Of a stretch of 64,000 bases of DNA, positions 37,213 through 45,706 are shown piece after piece. A program made the translations under genes and the position numbers. The notes beneath the pieces were generated by a model that worked only from the letters and a program-made list of their open reading frames with translations, had not been told where the DNA came from and did no database searches. Source of the DNA: Pyrococcus furiosus DSM 3638 (GTDB lineage: Archaea > Methanobacteriota_B > Thermococci > Thermococcales > Thermococcaceae); NCBI RefSeq assembly GCF_000007305.1, contig NC_003413.1:558001-622000 (forward strand), read 5' to 3'. The stretch's first letter is position 1. Every line of letters begins with the position of its first letter.

Positions 37213-37670
37213 GGACAGGTGATGGGATTTTTCCTTACAAACACTTTCTAGCTTCCTCGTGATATCACAAACTGAAACGTCCTCAAGCCATGTAACAACT
37301 CCATTACCAACGAACTAAACGTACTTGAAAAGTTCGGGCATCTCTTTTTTCATAGCGTTTAATCTGCCTGTATTCTTCTTTCCAGTTCTTCTCTAGGCAC
37401 TTCAACTTGATTTGCAACTAAAAACTCATTGTTTTCTGGGTTTTCATAATTTATGAGAATAAGTCGTTTTGGTTCACCAGTTTCTTCATCCTTAATGGGA
37501 ATTCCATCCCTCCAAGTGGTCTAATATTCTGCAAGAGCCTTCAACACTAAATGGAATAGTCCGAGAAAAGTTATAGCTTCTTCCGCTTCTTTTTCACAAC
37601 CTCGCAATTGTAAGTTTTTGTATTGCTTTCACTCAGTATGATTCATAAGAGAAGAAGTTATAATGATGAA
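37213..37670. other. Gap of 458 bp between vapC and a decayed PIN gene
   Basis: No intact gene is seen. The only recognisable content is the minus-strand HsdR-like remnant at 37359-37628; the rest is AT-rich sequence with stops in all frames. Confidence 0.6.
37359..37628 (-). pseudogene. Remnant resembling the N-terminus of a type I restriction R subunit (HsdR)
   Basis: Read on the minus strand, one frame gives EKEAEEAITFLGLFHLVLKA, a TAG, then TTWRDGIPIKDEETGEPKRL, ILINYENPENNEFLVANQVEV and a TAA. The piece INYENPENNEFLVANQ resembles the FxNPENNxFLVxNQ segment near the start of HsdR proteins. No start codon and no downstream helicase are present, and an internal stop is, so it is a fragment. 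It marks an older loss of a restriction gene close to the current defence-like island. The assignment rests on this short motif only. Confidence 0.45.
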
Positions 37671-38009
37671 TCAATAACTTCGATGAAAATCAACTTTCTT
37701 AAAGTCTTCATCAAAAGTGGCTATTTCTGAATTCCGTAATATTTGCAGCTGCTCAATTGATTCCTTTGATCTTTCCATAAACCCAAGCATATCTATCCAA
37801 ATGCTTTTTGAGGTTATAAACCCCTTTAATTCATCTCGAAGAGCTAAGGTAAACATAACTTTATAAGCCGTTTCAGAGAAAACGACAGGATTTATGACTA
37901 AAGTGAAACCCCTTTCAATCAACGACTTCACTAATGCCTTTGCGTTCTCGTCACCAAGGTTTAATCCTACCAGAATAGAAGAATCTAGAAAGACTTCAGA
38001 GGGATTCAT
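37671..38009 (-). CDS. PIN-domain toxin, probably with an internal deletion
   Basis: The N-terminal half is a normal VapC (EVFLDSSILVGLNLG, then NPVVFSETAYKVMF) and the C-terminus has the last PIN motif (SEIATFDEDFKKV). At 112 residues it is about 20-25 short. The stretch that normally carries the third acidic residue (a D-A-x-I-x-A pattern) is missing between IEQLQ and ILRN. It is therefore likely inactive. Its antitoxin gene upstream is frameshifted, and the pair looks like a decaying toxin-antitoxin module. Confidence 0.65.
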   Translation of the reverse strand: MNPSEVFLDSSILVGLNLGDENAKALVKSLIERGFTLVINPVVFSETAYKVMFTLALRDELKGFITSKSIWIDMLGFMERSKESIEQLQILRNSEIATFDEDFKKVDFHRSY

Positions 38010-38188
38010 AGTAAGCCTCCTTATTATAATCTATGCCTTCAACTTTCTCAATAATCACGGGAATCCAAGATTTTCTCAATCTCCTCCTCATCAATTACCT
38101 TGATGATGACCTTTGAGTGCTCTTTGAGCTTTAAATTTTTCAGAAGTTTCAAAACTCCATCCTCATAAATCGCCTCAACAATCTGCAT
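37996..38188 (-). pseudogene. DUF104-type VapB antitoxin, frameshifted
   Basis: From ATG 38188 the frame MQIVEAIYEDGVLKLLKNLK matches the N-terminus of the DUF104 (AF2212-like) antitoxins and continues to a stop at 38048. The expected C-terminal part, VIIEKVEGIDYNKEAYYESL, is present in the next frame and ends at 37996, just inside the PIN gene start, as such pairs usually overlap. A one-step frameshift near 38055 explains the break. Confidence 0.6.
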
Positions 38189-38298
38189 AACACTCACTAC
38201 AAAGAATTCTATTGTGAGAAAATTTGAGATTTTGGTGTACTCGGCACTACCACCTGAAGCTTAATATATTGTCTGGTGAATAAAATATTGGTGGAATT

Positions 38299-39150
38299 AT
38301 GCCCATCATTGAGGTTAGAAACGTTAGAAAGTATTATGGTAATGTTAGAGGCGTTGAAAACCTAAGCTTCGAAGTTGAAAAAGGTGAAATCTACGGCTTC
38401 CTCGGCCCGAATGGTGCTGGAAAGACAACAACCGTGAAAATCCTCGTTAAAATTATCAAAGACTACACTGGGGAGGTTAAGGTTTTAGGCAGAGACTTAA
38501 GAAAATGGGGTAAGGACTACTACAATAAGATCGGCGTCTCCTTTGAGTTTCCAGCCCTTTATTCTCGCTTAACGGCTCTTGAAAACCTGGAGTTCTTTGC
38601 AAGTTTCTACAAGAAGCACCTTGACCCAATGGAAGTCCTTAAAATGGTTGGTCTTGATAAGGAAGCTGATCAATTAGTTGCTAACTTTTCCAAGGGAATG
38701 AAGAAGAAGCTCGACTTGGCTAGGGCCCTACTTCCAGATCCCGAGATACTCTTTCTTGATGAACCTTTGGAAGGATTAGACCCAGGGAGCGCGAGGAAGA
38801 TAAAGGATTTGTTGCTTGAGATGAGGGGGAACGGGAAAACTATTTTTCTCACAACGCACAATATGTACGTTGCGGATGAGCTCTGTGATAGAGTAGCGTT
38901 CATTGTAGATGGATCAGTAAAGCTCGTTGATAGTCCGAGTGAGCTAAAGGTCAAGATGGGGAAGAGAGTCGTTAAGGTTGAATACGTTGTCAATGGAAAA
39001 GTTGAAGTAAGGGAATTCTCATTGGATGGGATAGGGCAAAACGAAGAGTTCTTCAACATTTTGAGAAATTATGAGATCAGGAGGATAAACACCGAGGAGC
39101 CAACTTTAGAGGAGATATTCCTCAAGGTAACGGGGAGGAGGCTCATATGA
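38299..39150 (+). CDS. ABC-2 type exporter, ATP-binding protein
   Basis: The 283-residue ATPase has Walker A GPNGAGKTTT (near residue 37), a degenerate signature loop ANFSKGMKKKLDLARAL (near 132), Walker B PEILFLDEPLEGLD (near 152) and the switch histidine in LTTHNMYVADEL. It should drive the two membrane proteins that follow, with which it overlaps by 4 bp (ATGA). The substrate is unknown. A TATA-like TTAATATATTG lies about 35 bp upstream and GGTGG precedes the ATG. Confidence 0.92.
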   Translation: MPIIEVRNVRKYYGNVRGVENLSFEVEKGEIYGFLGPNGAGKTTTVKILVKIIKDYTGEVKVLGRDLRKWGKDYYNKIGVSFEFPALYSRLTALENLEFFASFYKKHLDPMEVLKMVGLDKEADQLVANFSKGMKKKLDLARALLPDPEILFLDEPLEGLDPGSARKIKDLLLEMRGNGKTIFLTTHNMYVADELCDRVAFIVDGSVKLVDSPSELKVKMGKRVVKVEYVVNGKVEVREFSLDGIGQNEEFFNILRNYEIRRINTEEPTLEEIFLKVTGRRLI

Positions 39151-39848
39151 TAAAGAACTTGATAAAGGTGAACCTAACAATTGGATTTAGGAGCTACGTT
39201 TACCCTATGTACATTCTCATAGGGGTTGCCTATGGTTTAATGCTGATGGCCTTTCCGGAGAGATATCACTCCATAGTGGTGCCAATATTCCTCCTCTTTG
39301 AGCCTGGGCTTGTGGGATTTATGTTTGTGGGTACTGAGATATTTGCGGAAAAGAAAGACGGAACTATTGGAGCTTTGGCCGTAACGCCCATTGAGTGGAG
39401 GGATTACATAATAGCCAAGCTCATCCCACTAAGCCTCCTCTCAATAGTAGGAGGAATAGCGATAATGGCAATTGGAACTAGATCCCTCTCTGGTCTGCCT
39501 TACGTTGTTGTGGGAGTTTTCCTCTGCTCAATTGTCTATACCCTCCTGGGAATAGGAATATCTGCGAAGTACTACAGTTTGGACGACTACTTCATTCCTC
39601 TCCTGGGAGTTCTTATAGTCTCACTCCTCCCATTCGCCCACTACCACGGCTATCTAACCCATCCAATCTGGAAGGTTCTCTATCTAATCCCAAGCTATCC
39701 CGCGCTCTACTTTTTCAAGGCCCCATTCGTCGAGATATCAAAAACCACTTTAGCCATTTCTGGGTTAGCTTTAATTGTTTGGTCTGGTATAGGGTATTAC
39801 TTTGCTAAGTCAAGGTTTTATAAGTACGCGGTGGAGGGATTGAGATGA
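39147..39848 (+). CDS. ABC-2 type exporter, membrane protein 1
   Basis: The 233-residue protein has about six hydrophobic segments (for example GVAYGLMLMAFP and VVGVFLCSIVYTLLGIGIS) and the cytosolic motif AEKKDGTIGALAVTPIEWRDY, the coupling region of ABC-2 permeases. It overlaps the ATPase gene before it and the second permease gene after it by 4 bp each, so the exporter is probably a 2+1+1 complex. No substrate clue is seen. Confidence 0.88.
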   Translation: MIKNLIKVNLTIGFRSYVYPMYILIGVAYGLMLMAFPERYHSIVVPIFLLFEPGLVGFMFVGTEIFAEKKDGTIGALAVTPIEWRDYIIAKLIPLSLLSIVGGIAIMAIGTRSLSGLPYVVVGVFLCSIVYTLLGIGISAKYYSLDDYFIPLLGVLIVSLLPFAHYHGYLTHPIWKVLYLIPSYPALYFFKAPFVEISKTTLAISGLALIVWSGIGYYFAKSRFYKYAVEGLR

Positions 39849-40537
39849 GTTTTTTGGCGATTTACAAGACGGATGTTAAGCTTTTGAGAAGGGATCCCAT
39901 GCTCCTCTACAGCGTAATCATGGTGTTTGTCCTTCTCCTAATAGTTAGGTACTTCAAGGACAAAGTTGGAATCTACTACTATCCTTTAGCTCTCTTGACG
40001 ATGCTCTTCATCCCAATGATATTTGGCATGCTCCCAGGCTTCGTAATGGCCGATGAAAAAGAAGAAAAGACCATACAGGCCTTGCAGGTGATTCCAATAT
40101 CAAGTGAGGCCTTTCTAGCCTACCGCCTCACCTGGGCCTCAATAGTTACTGCAGTACTGGGCTTTGCCTCTCCCTACATCCTAGACATAGAGTTGTCTCG
40201 AAAGGGTCTTGCAATGCTGATAGTTCTTTTCGTCCTTGAGGTTTGGATATATGGATTATTAATTACAGTGTTCTCAGAGTCAAGAATGCAGGCGATAACC
40301 GTCTCTAAAGTTCTTGGCTGGTTTCTCATGTTGCCACCGCTGATAAAGCTCGTTGTGCTTTGGAGAAATCTTTCAAGGGACTGGAGTGAATTTACAGCAT
40401 TCCTTCCGACCTATTGGCTCTATAAAGTGTTCGAAGGGATTTTGCAAAATGACTACAGCGATTTTTTGGTGGCCTTCATTGTGCACTTAATATGGCTAAT
40501 TCCCCTAATAGCTCTATTTAAGAGAAGGGTGCTTTAA
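39845..40537 (+). CDS. ABC-2 type exporter, membrane protein 2
   Basis: The 230-residue protein has six hydrophobic segments and the coupling motif ADEKEEKTIQALQVIPISSEAF, as in the preceding permease. It ends PLIALFKRRVL. A near copy of that last stretch (PLINLFKRSVL plus stop) recurs as an orphan at 41910-41951, evidence of an old duplication. Confidence 0.88.
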   Translation: MSFLAIYKTDVKLLRRDPMLLYSVIMVFVLLLIVRYFKDKVGIYYYPLALLTMLFIPMIFGMLPGFVMADEKEEKTIQALQVIPISSEAFLAYRLTWASIVTAVLGFASPYILDIELSRKGLAMLIVLFVLEVWIYGLLITVFSESRMQAITVSKVLGWFLMLPPLIKLVVLWRNLSRDWSEFTAFLPTYWLYKVFEGILQNDYSDFLVAFIVHLIWLIPLIALFKRRVL

Positions 40538-40539
40538 AA

Positions 40540-40605
40540 TTACCAATCTTGTATCATGATAAAGTACATTGTTACATCCGCCTCGTCCCCTCTTGAGTCT
40601 GGGTG
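40540..40605 (-). pseudogene. C-terminal remnant of a secreted protein related to that at 42032-43354
   Basis: On the minus strand this stretch encodes DSRGDEADVTMYFIMIQDW and a stop. It matches the end of the 42032-43354 product (GNDKVEVSMYFTTIDDG), and the DNA around GTACATTG is also alike. The rest of the 260-bp gap before the next gene holds nothing I can assign. Confidence 0.5.
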
Positions 40606-40797
40606 TTAGTATAAAAGAAATCACTAATTGAATCCAAGAATTTTGGGATACTCTCAAAGAAACTGAGGAAATTTACAAGGTCAGCCGAGAGAATACAAAA
40701 GCATAAAGGACTTTTCAATGTTAATTGAAAAAATAAAACTATAGTAAGGCGTAAAATTTAAATATGAATTTTCGTTCATAAATTTTGAGGTAATCCT

Positions 40798-41799
40798 ATG
40801 AAGAGACCTTTGACCCTCATACTATTAGGGTTAATGCTGGGCTTGGTATTTATAGTAGGAGTTATTTTACCCCACGAGAGCAAGCATCCTTACGAATCCT
40901 TGAGACCTGCGCTGGCTTTTCCCGATGTTAGGACTTTAGAGATTGTAGATGACAAAAGCTACACATTAAATATCATCGTTTTCAATAAAAACAATGAGAC
41001 ACTCAGTTGGGTGATTTCTGTGAACCTTCCAGAGAAAATTAAAGAGAATGCTAGATTATTTTTCGTTGATAATGGATTTATAGTTTTGAAGGCGTTTTCT
41101 ATAGCTCCAAATGCAACATTTATTGAAGTGAATTGGAGCAGTGAGATGGTCTGGCTGGAAGATGACACATTAAATTTTAACCTAACTATACCTCCCAAAA
41201 GTTATGTCATAATTCCGGTGAGTGTTGTGTTTAAAGAGTGGCCAAGCTATCCACTTGGTAAATTGCTTAATGCAAATATAACGAAGCTTGATGATTCGAT
41301 ATATATGGTAAGCTATGTGGCTGAAGAGGACTGTATCGTAGAGATCTGGGTTCCTAAAAAGATTGGATATAGTAAAGAGTATGGAATAAGAGTGAACGAG
41401 TATAAAAATAAGATTGAGGGAATATTTGAAAAGATAAAAAGCGAATATGGTATTTTGGTTGTAGGTAAAGAAGTTAAGAAAGCTCTGGAGATGTTTAAAA
41501 GTTATGAGGATGTTGAAGCTCCAACCGATTACTGTCTAACACAAAAAGCAGAAGGTGAAGAAATTTATTCAAAGGACTGGATGAGTTATCTGGGCGCCTC
41601 TGGTTATTACACAAGTGGTGAATACTATATAACTGTTTTTGAAGGCAAAAAAGGTTCCTTATTATTTACAGCAAATGGAACATGTGAACCAAAAGTTATC
41701 ATAAAATCAACTCTAGTCAAAAATACAACATTAGCGACACTAAACATACATCCAACTGAAAGCATAACGATTATAACACAAGAGACTGTAATTGGATAA
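40798..41799 (+). CDS. Secreted or membrane-anchored protein, 333 aa, family unknown
   Basis: A signal or anchor helix (TLILLGLMLGLVFIVGVIL) is followed by an extracellular, beta-rich domain with several N-glycosylation-type sites (NET, NAT, NLT). A two-Cys C-terminal part contains DYCLTQKAEGEE and ANGTCEPKV. Residues 130-145 (TIPPKSYVIIPVSVVF) look like the end of an immunoglobulin-like domain. No enzyme motif is seen. The ribosome site is TTGAGGTAATCCT. It lies between two decayed copies of a duplicated permease/secreted-protein junction. Confidence 0.75.
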   Translation: MKRPLTLILLGLMLGLVFIVGVILPHESKHPYESLRPALAFPDVRTLEIVDDKSYTLNIIVFNKNNETLSWVISVNLPEKIKENARLFFVDNGFIVLKAFSIAPNATFIEVNWSSEMVWLEDDTLNFNLTIPPKSYVIIPVSVVFKEWPSYPLGKLLNANITKLDDSIYMVSYVAEEDCIVEIWVPKKIGYSKEYGIRVNEYKNKIEGIFEKIKSEYGILVVGKEVKKALEMFKSYEDVEAPTDYCLTQKAEGEEIYSKDWMSYLGASGYYTSGEYYITVFEGKKGSLLFTANGTCEPKVIIKSTLVKNTTLATLNIHPTESITIITQETVIG

Positions 41800-41909
41800 G
41801 CTCCTCTAGCCGGACTATGTGAGGAATAAGCATTGTGGAAATTGGAGTGAAGACAAATGAAAACCCAGGGAGTTCTTTAAATAGTCAGCAATTTGGGTTT
41901 CTAAGGAAG

Positions 41910-41951
41910 TTAATTCCCCTAATAAACCTCTTTAAGAGAAGTGTGCTTTAA
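41910..41951 (+). pseudogene. Orphan 3' end of an ABC-2 permease gene
   Basis: These 42 bp encode LIPLINLFKRSVL plus stop and differ at 6 positions from 40496-40537, the end of the intact permease gene. No upstream coding sequence remains. Confidence 0.65.
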
Positions 41952-42031
41952 AACAAAAAGAGAAGCTATTCGTCTCCTAAATCAATGGAATATGTTGGAC
42001 AAAAATCACCAAAGCAAGGTGGGTTAGAGCC

Positions 42032-43354
42032 TTAGCCGTCATCTATCGTAGTGAAGTACATTGACACCTCTACCTTATCATTTCCACTAAGCTTGGCATC
42101 TCTTTTGAGAATTGAGGCATAATAGAGCTGATTTGGTGCTGCCTGTAAAATGCCAATGTTATAGGTTGTTAAAGAGTGGGATGTTGAGGAATATGTGAAT
42201 GTTATTGAGAGCTTGCCGACTATAGGTAGTTTGCTCCATATCCAACTCGCGGCAGAACCTCCTATTGGGGTGGAATAGAATGTATATCCTACACTTCCCT
42301 GGAAATCAAACACGAGATTTGGATACATTCCCATAGAGTTTGTTCTTATAACCTTTGGCTTAGATGTCGCATCATCTGGGAAGTGGGAACTCACTAGGTA
42401 GTTCGTGAGTAGATAACCTCTGTTAAGGTCACTTTCTGTGAGCCTATATTCTCCGCTTAGCATGATCTCTATTGGATAGGTTCCGGCAATTGGGATCGTG
42501 GCGTATTGTTTTGTTAATTTGTCATAAACGGGAACGTTGTACACAACAACCACATACTTCAGAGGAAGGTTTAGGTATCTGTCCAAGTAACCATCCTTAG
42601 TCTTTATTTCCTCTTCAGGTGAATAGCTAACCCTTAAGGTGGAACCAGAGTATGACTCTCCAAAATCTATTATGGGTATTCCATCCACGCTCAGAGTCCA
42701 CATTGATTTCATATTCGTGGTGAGCTGAATTCCCCAGGCGATGCTAATTGATTTTATCTCTTTGTATCCCTCACTCCTAACTTTCACACCCATAAATGGA
42801 ACCCATTCAATGAAAGTTCTTGAGTCTGCATAATAAGAATCCTTTAGGTACTCCCAATTTTCAATTATACAGTACCTATAGTTTAACTCTTCATAACCTT
42901 GTGGACAAGAAGAAGTTCCTAAGAACGAGCGAACCTTGTACTTTATTCTTGCTATAAAAGGAATCTTTAAATCTGGCTTTTGTGAAGGCTCCGCAACATC
43001 TTCTATGGGGAACATGCCCTCAAGTATTATTTGCTCCCCAGGTTTGAAGCTTTTCACTCCAATTTTCCCATCTTCAGTGAAGTATATTATTAGGGGTGTT
43101 GGGACCGCACTGAGGTTCTTGGTGGCGAGTGCTTCTCTCCACTCTTTGCTCTCAGTCTTTAAGCTTACAATTCCTCCCAGGTGCCCCTGTTTTAGGAGTT
43201 TTATTCCCCCTTCTGGCAACGGTTGGAAGATAAATACCTTTGCTCTTCCTTGAAAGTACGCTCGTTCAATGTCCATGAAATTCTCCATTGCTATACTACT
43301 TACAGATGCAAGTGTTACTAATGCTAGTATAATAGCTATTGTTCTGAGCTTCAT
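42032..43354 (-). CDS. Secreted beta-rich protein, 440 aa, paralogue of the truncated protein at 1-308
   Basis: A signal peptide (TIAIILALVTLASVSSIA) precedes a long beta-rich extracellular part with one Cys pair (SSCPQGYEELNYRYC, near residues 145-160). The early segment PLPEGGIKLLKQGHLGGI resembles residues ~60-80 of the protein truncated at the left edge of the window. A remnant of a third relative lies at 40540-40605. No catalytic motif is visible, so a surface-layer or envelope role is a guess. The start follows GAGGTGATATC, and a TATA-like TGTATAATATG lies upstream. Confidence 0.78.
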   Translation of the reverse strand: MKLRTIAIILALVTLASVSSIAMENFMDIERAYFQGRAKVFIFQPLPEGGIKLLKQGHLGGIVSLKTESKEWREALATKNLSAVPTPLIIYFTEDGKIGVKSFKPGEQIILEGMFPIEDVAEPSQKPDLKIPFIARIKYKVRSFLGTSSCPQGYEELNYRYCIIENWEYLKDSYYADSRTFIEWVPFMGVKVRSEGYKEIKSISIAWGIQLTTNMKSMWTLSVDGIPIIDFGESYSGSTLRVSYSPEEEIKTKDGYLDRYLNLPLKYVVVVYNVPVYDKLTKQYATIPIAGTYPIEIMLSGEYRLTESDLNRGYLLTNYLVSSHFPDDATSKPKVIRTNSMGMYPNLVFDFQGSVGYTFYSTPIGGSAASWIWSKLPIVGKLSITFTYSSTSHSLTTYNIGILQAAPNQLYYASILKRDAKLSGNDKVEVSMYFTTIDDG

Positions 43355-43461
43355 GATATCACCTCTTTTATTTTGTGTCGTATCATATTATACAACAGGA
43401 GCTATATATCTTTCTGTACTTTTGCTGTTATTAATCTAACTTTTTTTAAAATAAACAAAAA

Positions 43462-44226
43462 TCATGAAAGATAGGCCTTTCTAAATTCTAAGCCTGCAAT
43501 TCCAGCGAACGCTAAAGCTAGGATTATTAAGACTATCCAATCGTTTATGATCCCAAAAGTTGGAGTTACCCCTGCAAGATAGTACCTAACACCATCAACT
43601 GCATACGTTAGGGGGTTTATCTTCGCTAGCCACTGCATCCAATTTGGCATTGTCTTTACTGGGTAGAATGCACCACTGAGGAACATCATTGGAAGCATTA
43701 GCATCATAACTATTACTTGGAACCCTTCCATGCTGCTCATCCTGAGGGCCAATGCAACACCCAATCCCGCTATTGCTATGCCCACAAAGAAGGCCAATAC
43801 GAGAGCTGGTATTATTCCTGAAACTTTTAAGTCCGCTATGGTAAAGCTTAGTGCCACCATTATGAATCCTTGGATCATCGCAACTATTGCCCCTCCCGTT
43901 ATCCTTCCTAGAATGCTTTCAACTCTACTCGCTGGAGCTACAAGTATTTCCTTCATGAAGCCAAACTGCTTGTCCCAAATTATTGTTAATCCCTGCATAA
44001 AGCTCATGTTGAACACAGTCATTACAACAACTCCTGGGACCAAGTAAGTCATGTAGTCAACTCCGCCAAATATTCTCGTTGCCATTGGAAAGTTAAAGAC
44101 TCCACTCCATCCCTTTCCGAAAAATATGAGCCAGATTAGTGGGTTTAGGATGCTCCCCATGATTCTTGAAGGTGACCTCACGAATCTCTTAAGCTCACGG
44201 TAGATCATCGTTGAGAAGACGTTCAT
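43462..44226 (-). CDS. ABC-2 type transporter permease, DrrB-like
   Basis: The 254-residue membrane protein shows the DrrB/NodJ pattern: LVPGVVVMTVFNMSFMQGL, then GFMKEILVAPASRVESILG as coupling helix, and FLSGAFYPVKTMPNWMQW near residue 180. It should export a hydrophobic compound or drug with the ATPase encoded upstream. ATG 44226 follows GGAGGTGGGGAAG and overlaps the ATPase stop by 4 bp; a GTG at 44235 is less likely. Confidence 0.9.
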   Translation of the reverse strand: MNVFSTMIYRELKRFVRSPSRIMGSILNPLIWLIFFGKGWSGVFNFPMATRIFGGVDYMTYLVPGVVVMTVFNMSFMQGLTIIWDKQFGFMKEILVAPASRVESILGRITGGAIVAMIQGFIMVALSFTIADLKVSGIIPALVLAFFVGIAIAGLGVALALRMSSMEGFQVIVMMLMLPMMFLSGAFYPVKTMPNWMQWLAKINPLTYAVDGVRYYLAGVTPTFGIINDWIVLIILALAFAGIAGLEFRKAYLS

Positions 44227-45188
44227 CTTCCCCACCTCCTCATTGGCATTGTTGACCTATCAGAAGCTTCATCCCTTATCTCTCTCCCCGTTAAGTGCAA
44301 GAAGACGTCGTTTAGCGTAGGTCTGTGGTAGGTAACCTCCAAGATCTTAAGTCCCATATCCCTGGCCTTTTCAAACACCAAAGGTAGGACTTCTGCCGCA
44401 TTATTAACTTCTAGAGCGACCCTTCCATCGTTGAGAATTTTACATCCCCTAATGAACTCAGCTTGAACACAGGTGGGTTTCTCAAACTTGACGTAGATTA
44501 TGTCATTCCCCACCAACTTCTTCAGCTCTTCAGTAGTTCCCTTGGCTATTATCTTTCCGTGGTCTATGATTGCTATCCTATCTGCAAGCTGCTCAGCTTC
44601 ATCCATGTAGTGGGTGGTTAGGAATATTGTCATGTCATGCTCCTCTTTCATCGTCTTAATGTACTCCCAAATGTGAGCCCTGGTTTGGGGATCAAGACCT
44701 ATTGTTGGTTCATCTAAAAAGAGCACTTCTGGCTCATGTAGCAGAGATCTGGCTATTTCCAGCCTTCTTTGCATACCTCCTGAGAAGTATTTAACTTGCT
44801 TATCCCTAAACTCCCAGAGCTCGACGAATTTCAATAATTCCTCAATCTTCTTCTTGAGATCTTGTCCTCTAAGTCCATAAATTCTTCCATGGATGTACAT
44901 GTTTTCCCAGGCCGTTAGTTCTCTGTCAACACTTGGATCTTGAAAGACAATACCTATCTTCTTTCTAACTTCCATTGGCTCCTTAACTACATCGTGCCCA
45001 GCTACTATAGCTCTTCCCGAAGTGGGCTTCAGTAGCGTTGTTAATACGTGAACCGTTGTTGTTTTTCCAGCACCATTTGGGCCTAGAAAGGCGAATATTT
45101 CTCCCTGTTTTACTTTGAATGATATCCCCTTTACGGCTTCAAAGTCTCCATATTTTTTAACGAGGTTCTCCACTATTATTGCCTCCAT
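44223..45188 (-). CDS. ABC transporter ATP-binding protein, DrrA-like
   Basis: The 321-residue ATPase has Walker A GPNGAGKTTT (near residue 38), signature YFSGGMQRRLEIARSL, Walker B PEVLFLDEPTIGLD and LTTHYMDEAEQL. A C-terminal DrrA-type extension ends TYHRPTLNDVFLHLTGREI. It powers the permease next to it, probably for drug or lipid export. ATG 45188 follows GGAGGTGAACAAT; the frame overlaps the PadR gene by about 30 bp, so the three genes form one unit. Confidence 0.93.
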   Translation of the reverse strand: MEAIIVENLVKKYGDFEAVKGISFKVKQGEIFAFLGPNGAGKTTTVHVLTTLLKPTSGRAIVAGHDVVKEPMEVRKKIGIVFQDPSVDRELTAWENMYIHGRIYGLRGQDLKKKIEELLKFVELWEFRDKQVKYFSGGMQRRLEIARSLLHEPEVLFLDEPTIGLDPQTRAHIWEYIKTMKEEHDMTIFLTTHYMDEAEQLADRIAIIDHGKIIAKGTTEELKKLVGNDIIYVKFEKPTCVQAEFIRGCKILNDGRVALEVNNAAEVLPLVFEKARDMGLKILEVTYHRPTLNDVFLHLTGREIRDEASDRSTMPMRRWGR

Positions 45189-45642
45189 ATTGTTCACCTC
45201 CCAGGAGAATTAGCTTAATTCTTTTAACGAAGTTGGAAAACTCCCTCGCAAGAGCAGCTTTTTGCTCTTCAGAAAGCTTGTCAATGTTTTCAACAACTTC
45301 CCTTAGAACCTGGGCAACCTCCTTACCCCCAAGTTCTGAAAATTCTTTGAGTTTATTTGCAATCTCTAAAGCTTCTTTCACTTCGTCTTCGTGTTTTCTT
45401 AGATATTCTCTCCCTTTTTCTGTTATTTTGTGGAGCTTCTTTTCCCTCTTTCCTTCCCCTGCTACTTCAATCAGTCCGCTCTTTCTTAAGGATGAGAGGA
45501 TTGGATAGATTGCACCTGGGCTTACCTTTATTCCAAAGGTTTCTTCTAATCTTGTCATAATGCCATATCCATGTAGTGGGTTTTCTTCTAGGAGCTTTAG
45601 GATTAGTAGCTTTAGATGACCCTTGAACCTGGGCTTTTCCAC
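45157..45642 (-). CDS. PadR-family transcriptional regulator
   Basis: The 161-residue protein has the PadR winged helix (LKLLILKLLEENPLHGYGI, then GVSPGAIYPILSSLRKSGLI with residues KVSPGAIYP) and a long C-terminal helical dimerisation part. It starts at GTG 45642 behind AGGTGATATT. It leads the DrrAB-type exporter operon, and a perfect palindrome lies 10 bp upstream of its start, so autorepression relieved by an exported compound is the likely control. Confidence 0.92.
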   Translation of the reverse strand: MEKPRFKGHLKLLILKLLEENPLHGYGIMTRLEETFGIKVSPGAIYPILSSLRKSGLIEVAGEGKREKKLHKITEKGREYLRKHEDEVKEALEIANKLKEFSELGGKEVAQVLREVVENIDKLSEEQKAALAREFSNFVKRIKLILLGGEQYGGNNSGEPR

Positions 45643-45651
45643 AATATCACC

Positions 45652-45673
45652 TGATATATCAATTGATATATCA
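45652..45673. promoter_or_regulatory. Perfect 22-bp palindrome, likely PadR operator
   Basis: Two TGATATATCA units (each itself a palindrome) are joined by AT. The site lies between a TATA-like CTTATAAG and the GTG start of the PadR gene, where a repressor would block transcription of the exporter operon. Confidence 0.8.
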
Positions 45674-45706
45674 ACTTATAAGTACTTTCCTTAAGCCTCG
45701 AGTACG

